Source of the DNA: Triglochin maritima
Lineage: Eukaryota > Streptophyta > Magnoliopsida > Alismatales > Juncaginaceae
Direction: 5' to 3'
Length of the DNA stretch: 64,000 nt
NCBI GenBank assembly: GCA_963682175.1
Contig: OY821775.1
Location: forward strand, 33,230,053-33,294,052
A program made the translations under genes and the position numbers. This document shows, one piece after another, positions 23,284 to 34,988 of this stretch (positions are counted from its first letter, which is position 1; every line of letters starts with the position of its first letter). The notes under the pieces were generated by a model, which was given only the letters and a program-made list of their open reading frames with translations, made no database searches and had not been told where the DNA came from.

Positions 23284-24409
23284 TGATTGGCATCATTTCA
23301 TGTTTATATTTGTATCTTATATCCATTATATTTCACCTAAACAATGCTATGTTACGAGTTTTATGTTTAGTTTTCAGGAATAAATAGGTTTGAAGAGAAG
23401 AGCCATGAAAGGACCCAAAAGCAGGAAAAATGACTTAATTGTGAGACCTAGAGACTGAGATGTAATGGAGAAGGACCTGATCGTAAGACCGAAGGACCTA
23501 AGAGCAAAACAGGAAACTCCACACCATCATGGGGAGTAGTTTGGCAATTCGATTCGGGTCGGAGCTCCAACAAACCAAGTAGATGCATCCAAGACCAACA
23601 AATACATCAAGCAAAGCCCACAACCAAAAGCAACTCGATCTGAAGTTTATAGACCGCCAATTGGCGGTCTTGGACCGCTAATTGGCGGTCCATATAGCCC
23701 CAGATCCGCTAAGCTTTCTCCTGGACTTGTATTATTATGTGGTTAGGCTATTTTTGGTATTGGTTTAGTCCCACATCGGGGGATTGTCCCTGATTAGCTT
23801 TTTCCATGCTTATAAATAGAACTCTTCACCTTCCATTATAATTACTCATTGCTTGGTGGCATTCTCTCTACTAAGGAGTAAGCCTTGAAGCAAAAACTCA
23901 AGATGGAGAAGAATGCTACCTTCAATGTGAGTCATTTGTTAATAAAATAATTCTTTTAGTTTCTTTTAACCTTGTCTTTCAATTTGTGCATGCTTGTTTA
24001 GTCTTTCCTTCCCTTTTATGCTCCTTCAATATTTCTTGCTTGATTAGTGTAGTTTTATTTCAGTAGAATGCTTCATTTTGTTAGAGTAGTTAGTTTAAAA
24101 ATGTGTGAGTAGTACCATCCCCATTTGGGGGGTGGAGAAATATGTGACATAATCATGTAGTGTATTAAGTGTGTGTTATCTTTATCCCTTCAGCTTTATA
24201 TGATTTCCATAACTATCTAATGGGTTTTCACTCTTATCTTTGATATGCTAATGCTCTTGAATGAAGCTTAGCTTATGCTTTGATTAGTGGACCTATTTTA
24301 TGGGGAATGATAAGGTTAGGATATGGATGAAATTAATATTGGAAACACAATTTGTTGTGTATGTGCTCTTGTTGCCTTTACCTTAGCTAATGTCTTGTAT
24401 GTTTTAATG
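23284..24409 (+). repeat. 3' LTR, Athila-like type A, truncated
   Basis: Colinear with 17486-18613, with a few dozen differences by eye. The TATA box is at 23811-23818 and the palindromes are at 23652-23669 and 23673-23690. It ends abruptly at 24409 after ..GTTTTAATGA. Confidence 0.85.
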
Positions 24410-24728
24410 ATCAACACTCACCTCACACTTGTTTCAATGTAACCCTACTAACTAATGCATGAATGAGTGAAGAAGATGCCATACCATACACCAACAATTG
24501 ACAACAAGAAAGTAAAGGACAAGAAAGATAATATGTATGCAAGGCCTTTGTATGGTGCATGACCTTTGTATGGTGCATGACCTGGATGACATTCATATAC
24601 TCTTTTACTTTCCGTTTTAATGTCCAAGTTATCATAAAGAGGGGAATCCTGCACTTTTAATGTGTTTTGATATAAGCCTGAAGCATGTACTAAGTGTAGA
24701 AGAAGACTAGAACATATAGAAGCAAACA
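24410..24728 (-). repeat. Inverted fragment of an Athila-like leader
   Basis: Sequence such as CTCACACTTGTTTCAATG followed by CCTACTAACTAATGCATG matches the minus-strand leader at 62107-62145. It is therefore leader sequence in the opposite orientation to the LTR it adjoins. An 18-bp unit TTTGTATGGTGCATGACC is tandemly repeated near 24546-24581. It ends at the TGTAT target site of the copia element. Confidence 0.6.
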
Positions 24729-24733
24729 TGTAT

Positions 24734-25122
24734 TATTGGATTAATCTAAGGATTAAGATGATGTTTGCCCAAAGCACTGACACGTGGCGCACTCTCATTG
24801 GTTGCGCATTAGGGTTTTGGGTGGGGCCATCTATATAAGGAGGGGAGCCTCCCATTGGATGGACTAATTCTTGTGTGCAAACCCTAGCCTCCACCCTAAC
24901 CCTAGCCGCCCTCTCCCTCTCTCTCCCATTCGTCCCTCCACATCCACCAAGCCAATCCGTAGACTCTTGGTTTGTGGACTCGTGCTTCTTCTCCAAGAGA
25001 GTAGAAGACCGACCGGTGCTCCAGAGGATTCCGTGAGGTGATCGTTGATCCATTCCGCTGCCACAAGTTCTCTCCACCAAAGGTAATTCTGAACCTGTAG
25101 ATTCAATCGTATATTGCTAACA
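24734..25122 (+). repeat. 5' LTR of the copia element
   Basis: 389 bp, from TATTGGATTAATC to ..TTGCTAACA. A TATA-like CTATATAAGGAGGGG is near 24830-24844. The first dinucleotide is TA rather than TG in both LTRs. A minus-strand reading frame across it is an antisense shadow. Confidence 0.9.
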
Positions 25123-25123
25123 T

Positions 25124-25136
25124 TGGTACTAGAGCC
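25124..25136 (+). other. Primer-binding site, variant initiator tRNA-Met type
   Basis: TGGTACTAGAGCC begins one base after the LTR. It resembles the usual TGGTATCAGAGCC with two central differences. Confidence 0.7.
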
Positions 25137-27018
25137 ATCTTGGTCACCTCCGAATTTTTTTGAGCACTTTCTTATTTCATATATGTTGAAATAATTTCGG
25201 TAGTTGTTGAGAGAAATCGCATACATGTGTAGTTTTTTTCTCTTCATCATGCGCCTAGGGTTTGATGGCATTTTTCTCACCCTTGCGCATGTTTTTCTTG
25301 ATTCATTTCATTACATGCGAATTGTATTACAAGTTTCATCATTATTTCATTCTTGAGCATAGCTTAGATTTCATTTTATGCATGTACCTAGGGTTACATG
25401 TTAATCTATGTTTGTTGCACATTTTTCATCCAAGAAGCTTGCGGCTTGAGCATGTTTTGTTCTTGATAATATGTGGATATATGTTGTTTGAAATATGATG
25501 ATAATTTTACAAGAGTTAATTATTTCATGTATAATATAATGTGATCATATATTTCGGATGGTATGATTTGATTGTGCATTTTTTTAAAACTCTTGTACAT
25601 ACATCTAAGGTTAGATGCTTGTTGCCTTATTCATGTATATGTATTTTTTTAATCACATGTGCATGCATCTAGGATTAGATGTTGATTGCAAAATCATGCA
25701 CATACATGAATATTGAGTTAACATATTGTATATTTCGGATTTTTGAAATGAGAGCATTCATTTCATTTGAAATATTTCCTTTATGATTGAATGCACATAT
25801 ATGTTAATCTCATTAAGGATTTTTCGGATTTCTTTTGGAATGATTGAATGCATTTCATTTGAAATATTTCCTTTTCATCAAATGTGCATATATGTGAGGC
25901 CATCCACCAAAGAATTTCGAATTTTTCTTTCCATTACAAGTAGCATAATTATTGTTGATTGCATGCTTATATTGATTATGGAAAGATTGGCTAATTCTGA
26001 AATTTTTGGAAGATATTATGGGTTGGAATTTTATTGCCTTAAAAATATGTTTGGATGCTTTCCTTTGATGCAAAAATATGTGTTGCTCTCCACCATATAA
26101 TTTCGGATTTTTCTTTCCTAATCAAAGTAGGATAATTTTTGTTCTATCACGATTATATTGATTAGGGAAATAAGAAAACAATTCTGTTTTGAGAATGATT
26201 ATTGTGGAGATTGGTTGTCATTACCTAACACGTTTTTTTGCCTATTTTCGTGGCCCATTCATGCATTGTTTCCTTATGCATTACTTCCTTATTGTTTGAA
26301 TGAGGTGCACACTTTATGGTATTTTTTTTCATACGTCGGATTGTGCTAACGTATTGAAAGATTGTGGCTATGTGGAATGAATGATTGCTGATTTTATTTA
26401 CTGCCTTATTGAGAGATGAGCGCAATTTCATTTATTTATTTCCATTTGCAATAGTTATCGCAATGGGCTGTAATATTTATGGACTGTAAAAATTATGGAC
26501 TGTGGACTGTTTATTGCCCTGAGGAGACGAGGGGCTTCTTTATTTTTTATTATTGCGATATTATTGCTATAAGACTCATGCAGGTTCCCGTCGACGAGGC
26601 TAAATCCTTAATGGGGATCATTAGCTCGATATGGAAGTAATGTAGTAATCATATCTGTGTGATGTTGATTGTTTTTTTGAAAACCATTTTTTGGGAACTC
26701 GCATGCCTAGTGGGAGTTGCAAGGTTGAAGTGTTTTGTGTAAACCACCTTGCAACCGGCGGCAATTTTTTTTTTTGCTGATTTACCATGATTTAAAATGT
26801 TTTTTTGGGGTCATTAAATCATGATGGAGCTCTATATCTCGATTAGTAAAATGGCTTTATTAACTATTGCATGAGGATTTGATCGAATGCTTTATGTTTT
26901 CTTTTGGTCTGAATGCTATAGCTATTAAGTCAGTTTATTCTTTATGATTATTGTAGCTCGTTATATTTTATGCTAGAACTCATGTATCGCTATGTATTTT
27001 GATTGTCCTAGATTCTTT
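25137..27018 (+). other. Long untranslated leader of the copia element
   Basis: Nearly 1.9 kb of AT-rich sequence without a sustained reading frame lies between the primer site and gag. It contains imperfect duplications: CATTTCATTTGAAATATTTCC occurs near 25759 and 25852, and a block beginning at CCACCA and AATTTC (near 25905) recurs near 26090. Confidence 0.6.
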
Positions 27019-29539
27019 ATGGCTGTTTCCAAAAGCATTGTCGCTGATCTGACTCGAGGAGATAAACTCAATGAAAGAAATTACGATATGTGGCATCGTA
27101 AAATTGAGTATCTCTTAGAGGATCAGGACATGTTAGAAAACATAAACCAATCTATGTCTCCCCCGAGGAGGGGAATACTGTGCAACATCGCAGAAACTTG
27201 GATGTTTATAATGCATGGAAAAAGAAAGACCGAATTGCTCGAATCACAATTCTAAGTTCAATGAGAGACGATCTATTACTGCGATTCAAAAAGTTTCGAA
27301 CTGCAAAGGCCTTGTGGGAAGCTGTGAAGTTTCAGTACGGAGTGACCTCCGTCACAAGGGCCCGCCAGCTTGGGCTCATGTTTGATGGGTATAAAATGCG
27401 CCAAGGTCACACGATGAGGCAACATATTACCGCAATCTCAAACATGATAAGCGAGCTGAGCTCTGCCGGTCGTGCTAGGACCGATGAGGAGCAAGTATCT
27501 GCTCTCATCAGACCGTTGCCTTCAAAGAATTGGGAGCATATGAAGGTCCATCTGACTCATGCTGATCACATCAGGACATTTGACCAGGCCACAAAACACC
27601 TAGGGCTGGAGGAGGACCGCATGCTTACGGAAGCCCCTCTAACTGAAGTATTTGCTGCTAAGGCTGGCGCTCCTCGGACGAGTGCAGGTTTTAAGCGCAA
27701 AAGAGATAGAGCTCAGGGTTTTAAAGGCAAGAAGGGTGCAAATGCAAACAAAACAGAAAACAAAGCTGGAAAGAAACGACCTCGAGGATCCAGATGTGGG
27801 AAAGATAAGTCTAATGTGACTTGTTTTAACTGCCTAAAGACTGGACATTTTGCTCGTGAGTGCACTGAGCAAAAGGTAATTACTGTGTGTAATCCCTCGA
27901 ATTGTAACGTGACTAGTTCTGTGATGCTCACTGATCATTCTCCTGTGTGGATTGTGGATTCAGGTGCCACGGACCACGTAACAAAGGAGCGTTCTGCCTT
28001 CGTGGAATATCACCGTGTTCCAAGTGGGAGGCGAATAAACATGGCAAACAACACTAGCATTGAAGTTCTTGGAGTTGGCACATGCAAAGTGGCTTTGCGA
28101 AGTGGCCGGATCCTATTACTTCACGACGTGTTGTATGCACCAGCTATACGGCGAAATATTATTTCTGTTGTTGTCTTGATGAGACATGGTTTTAAAGTTG
28201 TTTTTGAGAACAATGATATGGGTTTATACATTTCTAACAATTATTATGGACATGCTTTTCTTTCTGACGGTTTTATAGTGTTGGACGCAATTTATGATTT
28301 CAATCATAACGCTAGTGCCTTTATGAGCCAAAGTTCCATGAATAATGATTCAGTTATGTGGCATGCTAGACTAGGTCACATTGGTGTTGACCGGGTGAAC
28401 AGGTTGGCAAAGGAGGGGGTATTAAGGGAATGCTCCAAATTTGAATTACCGACCTGTGAACCTTGTCTAGCTGGAAAGGCAACTAGAAAACCGTTCGGAA
28501 AAGCCATTAGGGCTACTTCTCCTTTAGAACTAATTCACTCAGATATTTGTGGACCTTTGAATGTGCGTACTAAACATGGACAAATTACTTCATCACATTC
28601 ATTGATGACTTCACGAGATATGGTCATATTTATCTTATTTCTCACAAGTGAGAAGCTCTAGAATGTTTTAAGAAATTCATGAGCTTACTTTAGAATCAGT
28701 TGGATAATAAGATAAAAACTCTTAGAACGGATAGAGGTGGTGAGTATCTCTCCATAATGTTCAAGGAGTTATGTGATGAAAAGGGGATATCTAGACAACT
28801 CACTATGCCTTATACTCCTCAGCAAAATGGTGTGGCCGAGAGAAGGAATAGAACGTTGCTAGACATGGTTAGATCCATGATGGCCCATGCGAGCTTACCA
28901 ATTTCGTTTTGGGGAGACGCTCTAATGACTGCTGCCTATATCCTCAATAGAGTTCAAACAAAATCGGTTCCCTCAACTCCATATGAGTTATGGACAGGAC
29001 AGAAGCCTGATTTTAGTCTGTTGCGTCCTTGGGGATGCGCGGCATACATTCATTCTACTAGTCACCGATATGGAAAACTAGGACCTAGAGGGAAAAAGTG
29101 TATCTTTGTAAAATACAGTGATTTCTCCAAAGGTTATGTTTTTATCGGGGTAGACGAGAATGAAAGAAGGACGGAACTGGAGTCTAGGGATGCCACATTC
29201 TTGGAAAATGATTTTCCAACCCTTGCTAGAGCTATCAAAGAGTCAGTGGACTTCTTTGAACTACAAAATGGGGACATTGCCACTCCACGGGATCAGGATC
29301 TGGAAGTTGAACATGAGGTTCCACCAGTCGATCCTAGTGGGAGCAGCAATGCTGAGGATCCGATAGCTCTCACGGAGGATGAGCCATCAAATACCCATCT
29401 GCGTCGAAGTAAACGCGGGCTCATTCCTCGTAGGTGATTTCGTTTAGAGGAAGAGGCCCTCATGATAGCTCAAGAAGAAATTGATTATGAATCATCCGGG
29501 ATGACAGTAATCGATGAGCAAGAACCGGAGACCTTGAAA
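27019..29539 (+). pseudogene. copia gag-protease-integrase, broken
   Basis: Gag starts at the ATG at 27019 (MAVSKS). A frameshift near 27165 moves to the frame that carries the rest of Gag, a CCHC knuckle (CFNCLKTGHFAREC, about 27832-27873), the protease active site (WIVDSGATDHV, about 27948), the GAG-pre-integrase zinc motif (RLGHIG and CEPCLAGK) and the start of integrase (HSDICGPL). A second frameshift near 28600-28640 and a stop near 28691 precede the rest of integrase ([24 protein letters not shown]). After the stop at 29435-29437 the same frame continues up to the solo LTR. The enzyme would have integrated the element's DNA. Confidence 0.85.
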
Positions 29540-29544
29540 GAGGC

Positions 29545-30953
29545 TGATTGACATCATTTCATGCTTATATTTGTATCTTATATCCATTATCTTTAACCTA
29601 AACAATGCTATGTCACGAGTTTTATGTTTAGTTTTCAGGAATAAATAGGTTTGAATAGATGAAGGATAAAAGGACCCAAAAGCTGGGAAAAAGGACTGAA
29701 TTGTGAGATCTGGGGACCAAGATGCAAGGAAGAAGGACCTGATTGCAAGACAGAAGGACCTAAGAGCAATATAGAATACTCCACACCATCATGGGGAGTA
29801 TTTTACCAATTTGATTCGGGTCGGAGCTCCAACAAGTCAAGTAACCACATCAAAGACGAACAATAGAAGAACTAAAAGCCCACAACAAAAATGAGTAGGA
29901 TCTGAACCATAGACTGCCAATTGGCCGTCCAAGACCGCTAATTGGCAGTCCATTTTGGCCCAAATCCGCTCAAATTTCTCCAGCACATGTATTAGAGGAT
30001 GTTTAGGCTATGTTTGGTATCTGTTTAGTCCCACATCGGGGGATTGTCCCGGATTAGCTTTTTCCATGCCTATAAATAGAACTCTTCACCTCCTATTGTA
30101 ATCACTCCATATTATAAGTGGCTATTCTTCCTACTAGAAGTGAGCCCTTGAAGCACACACTAAAGTAGGAGGATGCTACTTTTAATGTGAGTCATTTTAT
30201 CAATAAAGTTTTGTGTTTCTTTCATTGCTTGTTTATGCTTCTTTTATTGTTTGTGCATGTTTTAGTTTAATCGTCTTTTATTTCTAGCTTAGTTTTAATA
30301 TGCTTTCTTTGCTTAGTTTAATAATTAGTGTAATGTTTAGTGAGTAGTTCCATCCCCTTTGGGGGGTGGAGTAGATGTACATACATGCATTAGAGAATGG
30401 GAGGAATGCTTTATTTTTGATGTGTTGATTAAACATGAATGTATGCTTGCTTGTTTAGGATAGAATTTATAACTTGATGAGTTTTGCCAAAATGATTAGA
30501 CACCTCTCATGCTTGTTTAGGTTCTGAAATAAACAACTTGCATATGTAAATGTTAATCAACTAAGTTGGTGAATAGATTGATAGGTTTTGCCACACATTT
30601 AGACACTTCCTATGATTGATAAACACCACCTTCATGTGCTTAAAGAATGTATTTTACACCCACCTCTTTGAATGTGTCCACTCACTCCACCCCTTAGGGA
30701 TTTTCCCATTCCTGAATTCCAGCACTTCTACTTTGCTCTTAGCTTAGTTATTATTTCATTGTTTGGTTCTTCCTTTCGCATTTCCTACTTCTTAGCGTAG
30801 TATAGAGTAGAGTAGCATAAACATCTTTCTCCCCCTATTTTTGCCACTTGATTTCGTACAAGCAAGAGACTACTCACCTCCCTGAGGATGACCCGTACTT
30901 GCCTCTGCTTCATCGCGGCCGTGCACTTGCGGTTTAAATTAAAACGTTCAACA
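29545..30953 (+). mobile_element. Solo Athila-like LTR (type B), TSD GAGGC
   Basis: A 1409-bp LTR from TGATTGACATC to ..AACGTTCAACA, with GAGGC at 29540-29544 and 30954-30958. The TATA box is at 30071-30078. Two imperfect palindromes (29912-29929 and 29933-29950) lie about 120-160 bp upstream. It splits the copia pol gene at the start of the RT region. Confidence 0.92.
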
Positions 30954-30958
30954 GAGGC

Positions 30959-32406
30959 TTTGGAAGGTCCAAATGCTAAAGAGTGGTTAGAAGCTATAAA
31001 GGAAGAGTTGGAGTCGATGAAAGTTAATCGAGTCTGGGACTTGGTCGACTTACCACCGAACCGAAAGGCCATTGGGGCCAAGTGGATCCTCAAGATTAAG
31101 AGGAAGGCGGATGGATCTATTGATAGATTCAAGGCTAGACTGGTAGCTAAAGGCTACACCCAAAGAGAAGGCGTAGATTTTGAGGAAACCTTTTCACCCG
31201 TGGTTAAGTTTGCCTCCATCCGCCTTCTACTAGCTATTGTAGCTCAGATTGACTTAGAGCTTTACCAAATGGATGTAAAGACTGCTTTTCTCAATGGAGA
31301 ACTTGAGGAGGAGAACTGTATGGATCAACCTCATGCTTTTGAAGTCAAAGGACAAGAGCGCAAAGTGTGCAAGCTCAACAAGTCCTTGTATGGCTTAAAA
31401 CAAGCGTCTAGACAGTGGAACATTCGCTTCCATCAAGCTATATAAGAGAATGTGTTCTCTATGCTTGAGGAAGATCACTGTGTGTACGTTAAGAGATCCA
31501 ATGGTAAATTTGTCATTCTGACCTTGTATGTTGATGACATACTCATGGCTGGCAATAGCAAAGAGTTGCTGAAATCCACTAAAGAGTGGTTGTCCTCCAC
31601 ATTTGATATGAAGGACATGAATGAAGCTAGCTACGTGCTTGGTGTCAAGATAGTTAGAGATAGGTCCAAGAGACTTCTGGGATTGTCTCAAGAGACTTAC
31701 ATTAACAACGTCTTGAAGAAATACCATATGGACAAATGCAAACCAATCGACACTCCTGTTGAGAAGGGTTTACACTTAAGCCTTGATAAGCATCCTGAGA
31801 CTCCTGAAGAGAAGGCCAAAATGAGGAAGGTTCCATACTCCAATGTTGTGGGAAGCCTTATGTACGCTATGATGTGTACTAGGCCAAACATTTGTTATGC
31901 TGTGGGCATGCTGAGTCGATACCAGTCCAACCCAAGCATGGAGCACTGGAAGGCGGTCAAGAGAATCATGAGATACCTCAGAGGAACGAGTAACTACATG
32001 CTGTGTTACCAAGCATCAGATCTCCTTCTGATTGGCTATAGTGACGCCGATTGGGCTGGAGATAGTGATGAAAGGAAGTCTACCTCTGGTTATGCTTTCT
32101 TGCTAGCTAATGGGGCCATCTCATGGTCCAGTAAAAAGCAAACTTGTATAGCCCTGTCGACTATGGAAGCAGAGTATGTTGCATGCTCTGCAGCAGTACA
32201 GGAGGCAGTTTGGTTGAGGAGGTTCTTACAACACACTGGGCTTGTAGAGACATCTGATGAGCCTGTTGTTGTCTATTGTGACAACATGGCTGCCCTTTGT
32301 TATGTAAAAGACCCCAAATATCATGGAAAGACCAAACATATACAGGTTAGGTATCATTTTGTGAAGGACATCATAGCGAGAAAGGAAGTTGTGTTAAGAC
32401 ATGTAT
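30959..32406 (+). pseudogene. copia reverse transcriptase and RNase H (RVT_2), interrupted
   Basis: The frame continues from the sequence before the solo LTR. RT motifs are clear: AKWILKIKRKADG, RLVAKGYTQ, QMDVKTAFLNG, LNKSLYGLKQA and the catalytic YVDD (31527-31538). A single in-frame TAA near 31442 is the only stop in this piece. RNase H follows with YSDADWAGD, STMEAEYVA and YCDN. The next insertion begins after the motif VVLRHV, so the last 30 or so residues lie at 40975-41069. It made cDNA from the element RNA. Confidence 0.9.
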
Positions 32407-33789
32407 TGATTGACATCATTTCATGCTCATATTTGTATCTTATATCCATTATCTTTCACCTAAACAATGCTATGTCACGAGTTTTATGTTTAGTTTTCAG
32501 GAATAAATAGGTTTGAAGAGATGAAGCATAAAAGGACCCAAAAGCTGGAAAAAAGGACTGAATTGTGAGATCTAGGGACCAAGATGCAAGGAAGAAGGAC
32601 CTGAATGCAAGACAGAAGGACCTAAGAGCAAAACAGAATACTCCTCACCATCATGGGGAGTATTTTGGCAATTCTATTCGGGTCGGAGCTCCAACATGCA
32701 AACAAGATGCATCGAATACCAACAAAGCCTTCCAGAAAAGCCCACAAGAAATTACAGAGCGGTCCAAGACCGCTAATTGGCGGTCACTTTTCGCCCAAAT
32801 GCGCTCAAATTTCTCCAGCACATGTATTAGAGGATGTTTAGTCTATGTGTGGTATCTGTTTAGTCCCACATCGGGGGATTGTCCCGGATTAGCTTTTTCC
32901 ATGCCTATAAATAGAACTCTTCACCTCCTTTTGTAATCACTCCAAATGTTAAGTGGCTATTCTTCCTACTAGAAGTGAGGCCTTGAAGCACACACTAAAG
33001 TAGGAGGATGCTACTTTTAATGTGAGTCATTTTATCAATAAAGTTTTGTGTTTCTTTCATTGTTTGTTTATGCTTCTTTTATAGTTTGTGCATGTTTTAG
33101 TTTAATCGTCTTTCATTTCTAGCTTAGTTTTAATATGCTTTCTTTGCTTAGTTTAATAATTAGTGTAATGTTTAGTGAGTAGTTCCATCCCCTTTGGGGG
33201 GTGGAGTAGATGTACATACATGCATTAGAGAATGGGATGAATGCTTTAATTTCAATGTGTTGATTAAACATGAATGTATGCTTGCTTGTTTAGGATAGAA
33301 TTTATAACTTGATGAGTTTTGCCAAAATGATTAGACACCTCTCACGCTTGTTTAGGTTTTGAAATAAACACCTTGCATATGTAAATGTTAATCAACCAAG
33401 TTGGTGAATAGATTGATAGGTTTTGCCATAACCTTTAGACACTTCCTATGCTTGATAAACACCACATTCATGTGCTTAAAGAATGTATTCTACACCCACC
33501 TCTTTGCTTGTGTGCACTCACTCCACCCCTTAGGAGTTTTCCATTCCTGAAATTCCAGCATTCTTGTTTTGTTCTTAGCTTAGTTGTCATTTCATTGTTT
33601 GTTTCTTTCGTTCGCATTTCATACTGCTTAGCGTAGGTTAGTGTAGAGTAGCATAAACATCTTTCTCCCCCTATTTTTCCCACTTGATTTCGTACAAGCA
33701 AGAGGTTACTCACCTCCCTGAGGACGACCCGTACTTGCCACCGCTTCATTGCGGCCGTGCACTTGCGGTTTAAAATAAAACGTTCAACA
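32407..33789 (+). repeat. 5' LTR, Athila-like type B1
   Basis: It runs from TGATTGACATC to ..CGTTCAACA. The TATA box is at 32906-32913. It has one palindrome, GACCGCTAATTGGCGGTC (32768-32785), with the first member of the usual pair lost. Confidence 0.93.
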
Positions 33790-33795
33790 TGTTTT

Positions 33796-33813
33796 TGGCG
33801 CCGCTGCTGGGGA
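33796..33813 (+). other. Primer-binding site, tRNA-Asp type
   Basis: TGGCGCCGCTGCTGGGGA lies six bases after the LTR. It matches the Athila tRNA-Asp primer site with two differences. Confidence 0.85.
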
Positions 33814-34988
33814 GGTGCCAGTCCAGACTCTTGTTTGGACGATTCGAGTGGATTTAATTTGTGTTTTGTAGTTTTGCTTTGTTTCAGGAGACTTGGAGTC
33901 GTCCATAGGAACGCTTGGAGAAGTTTTGAGTCAATCTGGGCACTTCAGACCGCTAATCAGCGGCCTGAGACCGCCAATTGGCGGTCTGGTAAGCTCTGTT
34001 TGCTCTCTTATTTCTTTGGTCAGTTTTCATAATTGATGTAGTGATCTGGGATTTAATTTGGCATGTTTTGACTTATAGTTTGTTCCCAGATCCCTAATCA
34101 ACCTCCTTTAAGCAACTTGGACCCTAAAACTCAAAGCAAAAGATTAGGCATTCTTGTTGTTTAGGTCATGCATCATGTATGTGACTTAGGCATTTAGATT
34201 GTCTTTTATCTTAGCTTTATTTTCTGTTGCTGAGAGCTGGCGTGAGGTACGCACCTTCTACTCTCATTCATGCATTTCGTATGAACATGCAATAGTTAGT
34301 AGGAAGTGCATTGCAACAAGTGTGAGTTGAGCGTTGTTTGGTGAGTTGATTGATTTAGGACTCCAAAACGCTACTAAGGAGGGGCTGTCCCGTAAAAGAT
34401 AAGGTGGGGATTTCATCACCCTTTCCTTCGCCCCAAAAACCACACTAATCAAGAGCCTAATTTTAAAATCAAGTAGACATTGGCCCTAAGGATCTTGAGC
34501 GCATTAGGAGAGTGATCCGGTCCCGACCGTCATGACCTGATCGACGTTGCCAACTTTGTCGATAGTAGAAGAGACGAGATCCCCGGATCTTGGCTCACTT
34601 GCTGGGCTTTGTGGTCCTCGTTGTAGGGAGGTGAGGCGTGTTGAGGCCGTGTGACCTCGCAGTTAGGCGTCGTGTAGCTGTAAGGGCCTATAGTGACCTT
34701 AGGATTGCTTGAGCCTTGTTTGCTTGTGTGCTTCTACCTGTACCCATCCGCCGTAGCATAAGGACTTCTTCCTTTCTCTCCTGAGTCATTCTTTCTCTCC
34801 TGTGTTCCCCAGTCTTCTCCCTTACGTACATTCTTTGCTTAAAAAAGGTTTGTGTGTGTGCACCGTTGTGCATGCTTTCGTGGACACGAGACGAGAGTGG
34901 TCGTTTGACGAGGAGCGTTGTCAATCCGGCTTCGGTCATCGATTTGTCGACACATTCCTCCTCTCGTGTCGCACGTAGTTCGGGTCCA
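33814..34988 (+). other. Untranslated leader, type B1
   Basis: It holds a palindrome pair (33948-33965 imperfect, 33969-33986 perfect), the GCTGGCGTGAGGTACG block near 34237, and the CTACTAAGGAGGGGCTGTCC block near 34372. The open frame extends back to 34854, with an in-frame ATG at 34872. The ATG at 34989 lies nearer the conserved Gag part, so the true start could be either. Confidence 0.65.

Larger units (their letters stand above)
17486..24409 (+). mobile_element. Athila-like non-autonomous element (type A), 3' LTR truncated
   Basis: A 5' LTR (17486-19034), a tRNA-Asp-type primer site, a 1.1-kb leader, a reduced gag-derived reading frame, 1.6 kb of 3' noncoding sequence and a partial 3' LTR (23284-24409). 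No capsid-type Gag domain, protease, RT or integrase is visible. The 3' LTR breaks at 24409, about 420 bp short, where an inverted leader fragment begins, so a right-hand target duplication cannot be found. The left flank is CTTGT (17481-17485). Confidence 0.8.

Noticed and set aside
24733..25280. Minus-strand open frames across the copia 5' LTR (and 42331-42707)
   Set aside because: They overlap LTR, primer site and leader, and appear in both LTRs only because these are copies. No domain is recognisable.
32402..32406. Possible link between the identical TGTAT duplications of the copia element and the element nested in it
   Set aside because: The two 5-bp sites are in unrelated contexts (a leader/LTR edge and the RNase H gene); coincidence is sufficient.
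32565..32936. 123-codon frame repeated at 39745-40116 and in part in other LTRs
   Set aside because: It is LTR sequence spanning the promoter and TATA box. The repeats are LTR copies and the frame is not kept in other LTRs.
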